A DNA stretch of 64,000 nucleotides, from contig JAPLFR010000009.1 in assembly GCA_026390575.1 (NCBI GenBank), forward strand, positions 62,001 through 126,000, given 5' to 3'. The notes below the pieces were generated by a model. That model did not search any database, was not told where the DNA came from, and worked only from the letters and a program-made list of their open reading frames with translations. Each line of letters begins with the position of its first letter. The first letter of the stretch is position 1. The position numbers and the translations under genes are program-made. The DNA comes from Ignavibacteriales bacterium. Its GTDB lineage: Bacteria > Bacteroidota > Ignavibacteria > UBA10030. Positions 56,834-64,000 of the stretch are shown in pieces.

Positions 56834-57949
56834 TTAAGCTGCAGAGACGACCTCAAGAGTTGATGCTTGCGGTACACAACGAAATCGCATTTTATGCGCT
56901 GCATTTCTAGAATCCTGATATGCTATGATAAATTCGATACTGTCGATCGGAGTGTCGACTGTACTAAATCGAATCCATCCCGATTCTCCACGGCGAAGAC
57001 ATTTCGCCTGACTTATTTGCGTCGTTACTCCCTGGGGGACTTTTAAATTCAAAGAGTTCATCGAAGCACCGTTGTTGACAATATATAATGTGACGAGTGT
57101 TGCTTCTCCTACACAACGTTTCAATTGAATATCCGGGGCTGTCGGAACCGGTTGGGGAGGAAGTGCTGGTGAAACAGAAATTGAATCTTTTGCTTTTTCA
57201 ACCTGTGGCTCAATAAATTCTGCAGGCACTCTGACTGCAACCTGTTTTTCTAAAGCCAATGTGCGGGCAAGTTCATCCTCTTCTGTCCTTCCAGCAAACA
57301 TATCGAAGAGTGTAAGATGGTAGGTTTCTATTAAATTAAATTTCAGTGCACACATCGCAATGATCATACCACCTGCAAATCCGCCGATATGCATCCAGTG
57401 TGCAATGCCATCCGGGGAGCCCATACTGCCGAGAATATCGAACACGAGCCAATACAGTACCAACCAATATGCCTTCGTTGCAAACGTTCCTGCTTTGAAC
57501 AACCAGAGAATAGGGATTGCAAAAAAATACCAACTGTGTATTTTATTGCGCGGAAAAAAAACTAATGCCATACCGACAATACCATTTATTGCGCCGCTCG
57601 CACCGATGGCAGGGTGCCCATCGATGGCAAGATGGGTTACACCCGCAACGATGCCGAGACTGATATAAAGAAATAAATATGCGGCATTCCCAACTACTGC
57701 ACAGATTGCATTTCCGAATATCCAGAGAAACAACATATTGCCTAATAAATGAAAAAAGCTGCCGTGCAAAAACATGTTTCCCAGTAAGCCGGAAGCATCC
57801 CAATCATGAAGAACAAATGATTGTTGTTCTGACATGGGAAATATTTGTTCGGGAAGGAAAAAAATGATGGACGTAATAACGATGAGAGCGACATTTGTGT
57901 ATGGTATGCGGGTAAAAGTCGATTCCAATTTGTAGGGGATAAGCATCAT
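56834..57949 (-). CDS. Rhomboid-family intramembrane serine protease
   Basis: 371 aa. Six membrane helices to ~residue 210 with catalytic Ser118 in GASGAING and His187 in HWMHIGG, and the H-x3-N oxyanion motif (FFHLLGNML) near residue 67. A C-terminal ~130-residue soluble beta-rich domain follows, absent from minimal rhomboids. Cleaves membrane proteins; substrate unknown. Confidence 0.93.
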   Translation of the reverse strand: MMLIPYKLESTFTRIPYTNVALIVITSIIFFLPEQIFPMSEQQSFVLHDWDASGLLGNMFLHGSFFHLLGNMLFLWIFGNAICAVVGNAAYLFLYISLGIVAGVTHLAIDGHPAIGASGAINGIVGMALVFFPRNKIHSWYFFAIPILWLFKAGTFATKAYWLVLYWLVFDILGSMGSPDGIAHWMHIGGFAGGMIIAMCALKFNLIETYHLTLFDMFAGRTEEDELARTLALEKQVAVRVPAEFIEPQVEKAKDSISVSPALPPQPVPTAPDIQLKRCVGEATLVTLYIVNNGASMNSLNLKVPQGVTTQISQAKCLRRGESGWIRFSTVDTPIDSIEFIIAYQDSRNAAHKMRFRCVPQASTLEVVSAA

Positions 57950-58204
57950 CTCAGTATTCCATGTTTAGTAGTGAGAATGAAATAACATTTCGAAGAGGAG
58001 CTTCAAGACTTTACATTCCCAATTGCCTGCCTGACTGTGCCGTTCAGGCGGGGAGATTGGGAACGAAAATTCATGACGATATCCATTGCAAACTCCTTTT
58101 CAATTGAAATTTTCTATTTTTCAATCATGTTATGCGTATAGCCTCTTGATCTAAAATGCATGCATTTACATGAGATTCAAACTAGCAATAGCGGAACCTT
58201 GTGT
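57950..58204. repeat. Intergenic region with palindromic repeat
   Basis: No gene. ATTCCCAATTGCCTGCCTGA and TCAGGCGGGGAGATTGGGAA (about 58013-58062) form an inverted repeat, a copy of the family also seen at 6984-7059. Promoter of the upstream rhomboid lies at the left edge. Confidence 0.55.
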
Positions 58205-58813
58205 TCATAAACTGAATCGGACTCCAAACAAGGATGTAATAACGAGTGGCGCACCGGGGATAATCGACCATTGAAATTCCAGCGAGTCATTAATTCTACG
58301 GAGATATTCTAATTCAATTGCAGTCGGGAAGAAACGGTACTGCAAGCCTTTATACACACGGTCACCATAGAACTCGTCACCTTGGTATTCCTTGAATCGA
58401 TGCCAGTCTTGCCTGAAACTCAAGATAGGACCGATTCCTGCGTTTATACTATTATCACCCCAGGAGTATTGCAGTCTCGGCCCTGCATGAACACATCCCC
58501 CCGTGACGAATGCACAATCCTGGTACAACGCCGTTGTGAAACGGAGAAAGGAATAATTATTGATGCGATAGTCGAGATTCGCTACTACACCGACATCCAG
58601 TACAAGATATGCCTTCCTGTCGAGCTTCAGCGGATACACCTCAGGTGTGGTTCCTCCATCGGGATGATACGTAAGTCCCAAATATTGAAATGACACATGC
58701 CAGGCAGGGATTCTCTCTGCGATTGATTCGATGGGTTGTGCAGAGATATGTATTGGCCATAAGGACAGCATCACGATTAGTATCAACATTGAAGTATGTT
58801 CAGTCGTTTTCAT
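58205..58813 (-). CDS. Exported beta-rich protein, probably outer-membrane barrel
   Basis: 202 aa with a signal peptide (MLILIVMLSLWPIHISAQ, residues ~9-26). The mature part has alternating aromatic/Gly strands and ends in SLFGVRFSL, typical of a small barrel. No family recognised. Start may be the internal Met near residue 9. Confidence 0.7.
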   Translation of the reverse strand: MKTTEHTSMLILIVMLSLWPIHISAQPIESIAERIPAWHVSFQYLGLTYHPDGGTTPEVYPLKLDRKAYLVLDVGVVANLDYRINNYSFLRFTTALYQDCAFVTGGCVHAGPRLQYSWGDNSINAGIGPILSFRQDWHRFKEYQGDEFYGDRVYKGLQYRFFPTAIELEYLRRINDSLEFQWSIIPGAPLVITSLFGVRFSL

Positions 58814-58971
58814 TGGTCACATAAAGCTGTTCACTCTGATTTTTTAAAGTCTTCAACCACCTTTGTATTAACTGTGAAAATCGTTCAACATTTTTATACG
58901 TGTTTTGTTGTCCTTGCTCCCAAGCACTTACGCGCCATCTTTTAGGTGGATTTGCAGTGATTCATTGCTCT

Positions 58972-59505
58972 CTAAAAAATAGTCGTCTTTTTATAATTCA
59001 TATACGAAGGGAATCTTTTTTCTAACTCTTGCTCTTCCAAAGATCTCCAGAATAAGACATTCGCAATAAATACAAACGAAAGAATAAATGAAATAAGAGC
59101 TCCGTTGAAAATAGGAAAGCCGATGAGCCACAGTATAAATCCTAAATACATCGGATGTCTTATCTTTGAATAGATACCTTTGGTGATCAGATCTCCTTCA
59201 TAACTTTCTAAACTTCTAATCGTGATTAGCGCTACAAAAAAGAGAATTACTCCAATGCCAACTAACAAAATGCCCAAATACCGTACGATGCCAGGAATAT
59301 TAATTGTATAGATATCAAACCTGCACAAAATAAACCATGATGTCCATAATAAAAACATATTGGTAAATACAATCACAAAAGAGAGTTTGTTAGGATTTAA
59401 TATCTTCTTGTGCTTTAATATTTCATACACAAACCTGATAATATGAGTGGCAGCACACACTGCGACCAATACAAAAAATGAATTATTGTCCATAATCCTA
59501 TTCAT
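58972..59505 (-). CDS. Isoprenylcysteine carboxyl methyltransferase-like membrane protein
   Basis: 177 aa, five helices. The C-terminal IYSKIRHPMYLGFILWLIGFP, FWRSLEEQELEKRFPSY motif is that of ICMT/PEMT-type methyltransferases. No isoprenylated substrate is known here; probably methylates a lipid or small molecule. Confidence 0.88.
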   Translation of the reverse strand: MNRIMDNNSFFVLVAVCAATHIIRFVYEILKHKKILNPNKLSFVIVFTNMFLLWTSWFILCRFDIYTINIPGIVRYLGILLVGIGVILFFVALITIRSLESYEGDLITKGIYSKIRHPMYLGFILWLIGFPIFNGALISFILSFVFIANVLFWRSLEEQELEKRFPSYMNYKKTTIF

Positions 59506-59539
59506 CCTTAGTAAGTGTTATAGTGTATTGTTAACTCGC

Positions 59540-59944
59540 TTATTGCCATGCACCTAAAATAAAACCCGAAACGGCAAAGCCCAAGAAATGATTTCCGATT
59601 CGGATCAAAAATAACTTGAATGGTATTTTCTCCCAGACTAATTCGCCAACCTCCATGGGTACAATAAAACCAATCCATGCAAGCAGTCCGATAAGCATAC
59701 CGCTCATACCATTGCTTGAGTTCGTAAGCTTAATAAGAATGACCAAGACAAAAATCATCATGAGATGTCCGATGAATCCCGGAATAATCCATTGTGATGC
59801 GGGTTTGAGTTCTTTGCCTGTCAACCTCGACCATTCGTTGCCAAATAGTTCTGGACGAAACCATATAAGCCCCATCGCTATATGAACGATCCATGCAACA
59901 AAAACAGCTAATAGATTGATGTCTGTAAATTGAAAGTTCATCAT
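59540..59944 (-). CDS. DUF1761 membrane protein
   Basis: 134 aa, about four helices. WFRPELFGNEWSRLTGK and GFIGHLMMIFVL fit DUF1761. Role unknown. Lies between two ICMT-like genes. Confidence 0.85.
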   Translation of the reverse strand: MMNFQFTDINLLAVFVAWIVHIAMGLIWFRPELFGNEWSRLTGKELKPASQWIIPGFIGHLMMIFVLVILIKLTNSSNGMSGMLIGLLAWIGFIVPMEVGELVWEKIPFKLFLIRIGNHFLGFAVSGFILGAWQ

Positions 59945-59963
59945 AAGCCTTGCTCCGCATAAT

Positions 59964-60584
59964 TCAAGATGAAATTTGCTTATCTCTAATTTTAGTAAAT
60001 GGGATTAACATAGGTACTTCCTGCTGGTACTTGACGTACGTGTCGCCGAATTCTAAAACAAGTTTCTCTTCTTCAAGCTTCGTTCCTATAAGGACATAAA
60101 TCGTCAGCACTGTGTTGATAACGATATCCATGACTCTGAAAGTTTGACACCATAAATATATGATCAAAGCTAAATACATCGGGTGCCTCATTATTCCTAA
60201 TAATCCATTTCTTTTGATCGCGTCCGAAGGATTTGTTTTATTTTCCTTCCCGAAATTTAGTATTTGGCGGATTCCAAAAAACGATAAAGAATCGTAGTTG
60301 AAGAAAAATGCCCAAAAGAACATAAACAGGGATCCGTAAATGAGTACGTACCGTACAAAAGACAAAAGCGGTGAATACGTTATAATGACGTTTGTATCAA
60401 TGTGTGATGTAAAATTAATTAATGGAATAAGCAGTATCAACGAAATGAGTATGTAAAAAAGTCTGTAAAAGGCATAATAGTTCTTTAATGAGCGTATCAC
60501 AAAATTTGTGAATCGCACACTGATGAGGTAACTGTGAAGTGCGCAATAGCCTGCCCACAGTAATGCAGTGAATAAATATTCCAT
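59964..60584 (-). CDS. NnrU/ICMT-like membrane protein
   Basis: 206 aa with multiple helices. The C-terminal GIMRHPMYLALIIYLW and LEEEKLVLEFGDTYVKYQQEV resemble the methyltransferase-like NnrU/ICMT group. A second such gene near 58972; function unknown. Confidence 0.85.
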   Translation of the reverse strand: MEYLFTALLWAGYCALHSYLISVRFTNFVIRSLKNYYAFYRLFYILISLILLIPLINFTSHIDTNVIITYSPLLSFVRYVLIYGSLFMFFWAFFFNYDSLSFFGIRQILNFGKENKTNPSDAIKRNGLLGIMRHPMYLALIIYLWCQTFRVMDIVINTVLTIYVLIGTKLEEEKLVLEFGDTYVKYQQEVPMLIPFTKIRDKQISS

Positions 60585-60619
60585 GGATGCTCCTTTGATG
60601 TGAACGTTCGAATTATTTA

Positions 60620-61417
60620 CTATGAATCAGTCAATATTCTTTCTTTAATTTCATAAAAATAATCAACGCATCTCTTCTCTGTATCCTTGCGGAGAACAAT
60701 ATTGTCTTTGAAGAGTTCTCTTCGCAGCTCCTGGTACATTTCTATAGCCTTCCCCAAGGAAAGAGCGATAGATTCCACTGAATATGTGGAAATTGTCTCC
60801 TGCAATTTTAGAAGATCTTCTTTGCGGCATGTTTGCTCTATTTTCCGAAGTCCGCGCGGCTTTTGCCCGCATGTTATTTGTAAGAGGGGCGATAATACAT
60901 GTATTCTCAAAAACGAAAGGCAATCAAGTGCCTCGAATAATTCTCCCCTCCCAAGTTTGGTTGCTGTATAATGAATCCATGTCCAAAACCTGTCTTCAAT
61001 CCATTGAAAATTTATTGCTGACCATTCCGAGGTTGTGGTCTCAATAATTTTCATGATCGATCCATCTCGATCCCATAAAACAATAGGATCTTCTACTCGA
61101 TGTTTTAAATCTTCCTTGACAATAAATTTTATATCGACATGAATCAGCGGGTTATCATACATGCAGATGAGCAGCCTTTTTTCCCCAACATGTTCTCCGG
61201 TAAATGCATTTAAGAGATTGCCGAACCGTTTAGCATAGCCATACATTTTATTGAAGTCGTCAGAGACGAGCCGATCTGTAATTAAAACTAAATCAAGATC
61301 GGAGAATTCATCAATATTATTTTCAATCCAAGAACCACCAACGACTAATCCCGCTATAGTCGGGTCAGTCTTAACTATTTCTATAATATTTTTTACAAAA
61401 TCTTTGTGTATAGTCAT
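60620..61417 (-). CDS. Nucleotidyltransferase-domain protein
   Basis: 265 aa. N-terminal nucleotidyltransferase core GGSWIENNIDEFSDLDLVLI (Gly-Ser plus Asp-x-Asp), a helical C-terminus. Resembles aminoglycoside adenylyltransferase-like proteins, but resistance activity is not implied. Confidence 0.85.
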   Translation of the reverse strand: MTIHKDFVKNIIEIVKTDPTIAGLVVGGSWIENNIDEFSDLDLVLITDRLVSDDFNKMYGYAKRFGNLLNAFTGEHVGEKRLLICMYDNPLIHVDIKFIVKEDLKHRVEDPIVLWDRDGSIMKIIETTTSEWSAINFQWIEDRFWTWIHYTATKLGRGELFEALDCLSFLRIHVLSPLLQITCGQKPRGLRKIEQTCRKEDLLKLQETISTYSVESIALSLGKAIEMYQELRRELFKDNIVLRKDTEKRCVDYFYEIKERILTDS

Positions 61418-61508
61418 TATTCAATCATATCGAAAGTTTTGTGTCAGGGAGTAATTCCTGACCCCACTAATGCCTTTGTTTTGAATCCAAGATTCTCGAT
61501 TCAGAAAA

Positions 61509-62933
61509 CTATGATCCGGAAGTCAGGATCTTGATAAATTTGTACATGAATTCGACGCCTTCGTAGAATTCCTTTACTCCGATGCGCTCATCTCTTCCAT
61601 GCGCGCGTACATCATCTATGTCCGCGAAGATTCCCGACACGCCGTACACTGGAATGCCCGCCTGCCGCAGATACCTACCATCTGATGCACCGGTGGACAT
61701 GATAGGCGTCACTATCACACCGGGCCACATCGACGTGGTAAGTTTCTCGACGATGTCCATAACATCTTTTCGGAGAGGTGACAGCGGTGCGGCTTGCGGC
61801 TGCCCCCGCTGCGTAACTATGATCTGATTATCGGCAAGTATGCGGTTAAGTGTTGCCAGTACATTTTCTGCAGAGTCATCGGGAAGCATGCGGCAGTTTA
61901 CGATGGCGCTTGCTGTTTGCGGCAAAGCATTTTCAGCGTGCCCGCCGCTCAGCATTGTCGGTATACAGGTTGTCCGCATCATCGCGTTGTAGTAAGAAGA
62001 GGATGACGCGAGGCGATTTGCAGCAGCTGTATCCAAAGGCGTTTTCAGAAGTGCAATCATATCGGCTTTAACTTGGCCAGTCTCTTTGATCGCAGCTCGC
62101 TCAAAGAACGATCGAGTTGTCTCGTTAAGACGGATTGGAAAGTCGTATTGTGCCAAACGGTTTAGTCCGGCTGAGAGGCGGTAGATGGCGTTGTCCTTTA
62201 CCGGTATGGAACTATGGCCGCCCCGATTTTTCACCTCAAGTTGGAAACTGATATAAATCTTCTCACTCGTTTGGACTTCCATCTGCATCGATTTGCCGGC
62301 TTTGATCTCACCGCCGCCGCCTTCGAGGTTGATAGCGAACTCTGCATTGATGAGGTCACGGCGATTTGCAAGGAGCCAAGCAATACCGTTTGCGTTGCCG
62401 CCTTCCTCTTGTTCGGTCAATGCAACAATAATATCGCGATTCGGTATGAATCCCTCACTCTTCAGTCGAATAAGATTTGCAACGATGTCCGCATCTTCAC
62501 ATTTCATGTCGGATGTTCCCCGGCCATAAAAGTATCCGTCCTTTTCAAGAAAGGTAAACGGATCGAACGACCAATCCTGGCGGAGCGCTTCAACAACATC
62601 AAGGTGACCGATCAAGAGGATGGGGCGACGCGTGCTCTTGCCATGGTATCGTACAACGAGATTCATGTTTTCTGGTCGTGGACCTACAAGCTGGATATCA
62701 CTCTCTGAAAAACCTGCCGTTCTCAGCCGTGCAGCCATCGCCTCAGCTGCTTTAGTGCTGCCGACATTTAATGTTGTATTAATCTCGATCAGTTCTCGGA
62801 ATATATCGCGCGCTAATTTCTGATGATTCGCGAATGCATTGGAGTCTCCGGAGTTCTGTGAAAAAACATTAACTGATTCCGCAATTATTGCAATGAATAT
62901 TATACATGCGATGGACACGAATATTTTGTTCAT
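61509..62933 (-). CDS. M20-family metallopeptidase (carboxypeptidase-like)
   Basis: About 475 aa from ATG 62933 (GTG 62951 is alternative). N-terminal hydrophobic signal (IFVSIACIIFIAII). M20 zinc ligands in LIGHLDVVE, FYGRGTSDMK and TEQEEGGNA, and a dimerisation domain with GGHSSIPVKDN. Similar to PM20D1/carboxypeptidase S types. Exported or membrane-anchored; substrate unknown. Confidence 0.92.
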   Translation of the reverse strand: MNKIFVSIACIIFIAIIAESVNVFSQNSGDSNAFANHQKLARDIFRELIEINTTLNVGSTKAAEAMAARLRTAGFSESDIQLVGPRPENMNLVVRYHGKSTRRPILLIGHLDVVEALRQDWSFDPFTFLEKDGYFYGRGTSDMKCEDADIVANLIRLKSEGFIPNRDIIVALTEQEEGGNANGIAWLLANRRDLINAEFAINLEGGGGEIKAGKSMQMEVQTSEKIYISFQLEVKNRGGHSSIPVKDNAIYRLSAGLNRLAQYDFPIRLNETTRSFFERAAIKETGQVKADMIALLKTPLDTAAANRLASSSSYYNAMMRTTCIPTMLSGGHAENALPQTASAIVNCRMLPDDSAENVLATLNRILADNQIIVTQRGQPQAAPLSPLRKDVMDIVEKLTTSMWPGVIVTPIMSTGASDGRYLRQAGIPVYGVSGIFADIDDVRAHGRDERIGVKEFYEGVEFMYKFIKILTSGS

Positions 62934-62951
62934 AGATATTTTCTGTTTCAC

Positions 62952-63322
62952 GTTTATCTTTTTGTTCTGAATCTTTATTAGAGGAAGGTTTTAAAACATA
63001 ATATAAAATTTTCTTCCATCGAAATCCTTCGTAATGTTTTGTTGGTGAGTTCATTTATCCGCCGTGTGTTTTGTGGAAATCACTCATGGTCGAGAGCTTT
63101 TTAGACATTACGGATTAATCGGATATTTTCTTCCTGACATATCTTCTTAAAATTCTGCCAACTTGCGTTTCTTCTATCGGAAACATTGGCAGGCGAACTG
63201 CCATAATGCCGTACTGCGGTTTTAAATCCTCTAAAATCAACCATAATCCGCATTTTTTCTGTTGGCACACCGTTAGTATATAGTATAGCACAACAATAAA
63301 TTAATCATAAGGAGATACACCA
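62952..63322. other. Intergenic region with Hsp20 promoter candidate
   Basis: 371 bases, no gene. A hairpin TGGCAG/CTGCCA (63187-63203) lies upstream of TTGGCA (63262-63267) and TATAGC (63284-63289, 16-base spacing), a possible promoter for the Hsp20 genes. AAGGAG at ~63310 precedes ATG 63323. No CIRCE element was seen. Confidence 0.45.
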
Positions 63323-63727
63323 ATGTTAGTACGATTTGATTATCCAAGAACTTGCGACAGTTTGATGAATGATTTCCTTGCAACAGATAGAGTCCCGGTT
63401 AGTACAGAATTTCCGGCGCTCGATATTATCGAACAAGAAAATGAAATCGTTGTCAGTGCAGAATTGCCCGGCATGAAGAAGGAAGATGTGAAGATTACAT
63501 TCGAGAAGAATGTATTAACGATCAGCGGGGAACGAAAACCCGTTGAGTTGTCGGAAAAAGCGAAAATTCTTTTGAAAGAAACTCAATCTGACAATTTCGA
63601 ACGTTCAGTGAAGTTAGGATTTGAAGTAGATGCATCCAAGATATTCGCAGAAATGAGCAATGGTATTTTAACAATCACGCTGCCGAAAACCGAAGCGGTC
63701 AAGGCGCGAGAAATATCAATTAACTAA
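63323..63727 (+). CDS. Hsp20/alpha-crystallin small heat-shock protein (1)
   Basis: 134 aa. Alpha-crystallin domain with PALDIIEQENEIVVSAELPGMKK, a GERKP segment and the terminal ILTITLPK. Holdase chaperone that binds unfolded proteins. AAGGAGATACACC precedes the ATG. Followed 28 bases later by a second Hsp20. Confidence 0.94.
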   Translation: MLVRFDYPRTCDSLMNDFLATDRVPVSTEFPALDIIEQENEIVVSAELPGMKKEDVKITFEKNVLTISGERKPVELSEKAKILLKETQSDNFERSVKLGFEVDASKIFAEMSNGILTITLPKTEAVKAREISIN

Positions 63728-63755
63728 ATAAACAATCTTAAAGGAGGGTATACGT

Positions 63756-64000
63756 ATGTCACTCGTACGATGGAATCCAGCTCGCGAATTAGCGACCTGG
63801 CCCTCTGATCTGTTTGGGATTCAGAGGGAAATGAATAGAATGTTCGATGGTTTCTTCCGCGGCACAACCGATGAAGATTATGCAATCTCATCGTGGACGC
63901 CAGCAGTTGATATTGCCGAACATGATGATGAATATTTGGTGAAGGTGGAATTACCCGGAGTGAATAAGGATGAAGTGAAACTCACGCTTGAGAACAACAT
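63756..64000 (+). CDS. Hsp20/alpha-crystallin small heat-shock protein (2), 3' partial
   Basis: ATG 63756 behind AAGGAGGG (63741-63748). The 81 codons in the window read as a second Hsp20 (SLVRWNPARELATW, then WTPAVDIAEHDDEYLVKVE, LPGVNKDEVKL). The frame runs off the window end. Tandem copies suggest a shared heat-inducible promoter. Confidence 0.93.
   Translation, partial: MSLVRWNPARELATWPSDLFGIQREMNRMFDGFFRGTTDEDYAISSWTPAVDIAEHDDEYLVKVELPGVNKDEVKLTLENN

Overview
The window reads as the chromosome of a Gram-negative bacterium of the Bacteroidota/Chlorobiota (FCB) group, possibly an Ignavibacteria-like lineage. This is inferred from gene content, without any database search. The evidence is a GH97 alpha-glucosidase, a TonB/SPOR/TPR/outer-membrane gene block, a PcrB-type (geranyl)geranylglyceryl phosphate synthase, a ferritin-like acyl-ACP desaturase, RarD, and a carbamoyl phosphate synthase large subunit split into two genes. 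Shine-Dalgarno sites (AAGGAGG-like) precede many starts. At least one promoter is near-consensus sigma-70 type.

Layout. 1-7 kb: end of a TlpA-like thioredoxin protein, then carB in two halves with a small Spy/CpxP-like periplasmic gene between them, a Rho-N-like small protein, a YgjP-type metallopeptidase and an eIF1/SUI1 protein. 7-12.3 kb: GH97 glucosidase and OXA-like class D beta-lactamase (minus strand), then a small exported protein and a class C beta-lactamase-like lipoprotein (plus strand). 12.3-20 kb: an accessory region full of duplicated segments. It carries an A+T-rich HNH-nSTAND-HEAT gene (candidate anti-phage defence protein), a Cys-rich protein with two orphan copies of its 3' end downstream, a DUF559 nuclease-like gene, DoxX, a CPXCG protein, a YfiT/DinB protein and an outer-membrane barrel.

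20.6-27.2 kb: envelope block (1026-aa TPR protein, outer-membrane barrel, SPOR protein, TonB-like protein). 27.2-38.6 kb, minus strand: a housekeeping run of glycan phosphotransferase, gmhA, pcrB, alaS, clpS, icd, HIT, aldo/keto reductase and a GT39-like enzyme. 38.7-45.3 kb: mostly small conserved accessory proteins (DUF4180, DUF1697, YdeI, TMEM175, SRPBCC, thioredoxin plus DUF4395).

45.4-48.4 kb: cysK and metY. metY is preceded by a near-consensus promoter, a 54-codon ORF with a Cys-Cys-Arg-Cys-Cys-Cys-Ser-Cys run, and tandem terminator-like hairpins. This looks like a cysteine-responsive transcription attenuator and is the most self-contained regulatory find. 48.5-64 kb: acyl-ACP desaturase, birA, M28 peptidase, rarD, a pilin-like protein, an ADH-methyltransferase-ADH cassette, rhomboid, isoprenylcysteine-methyltransferase-like membrane proteins, a nucleotidyltransferase, an M20 peptidase and two tandem Hsp20 genes, the second cut by the window end.

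Intergenic regions carry several families of small palindromic and tandem-heptamer repeats. No rRNA, tRNA, CRISPR array, transposase or prophage was recognised.
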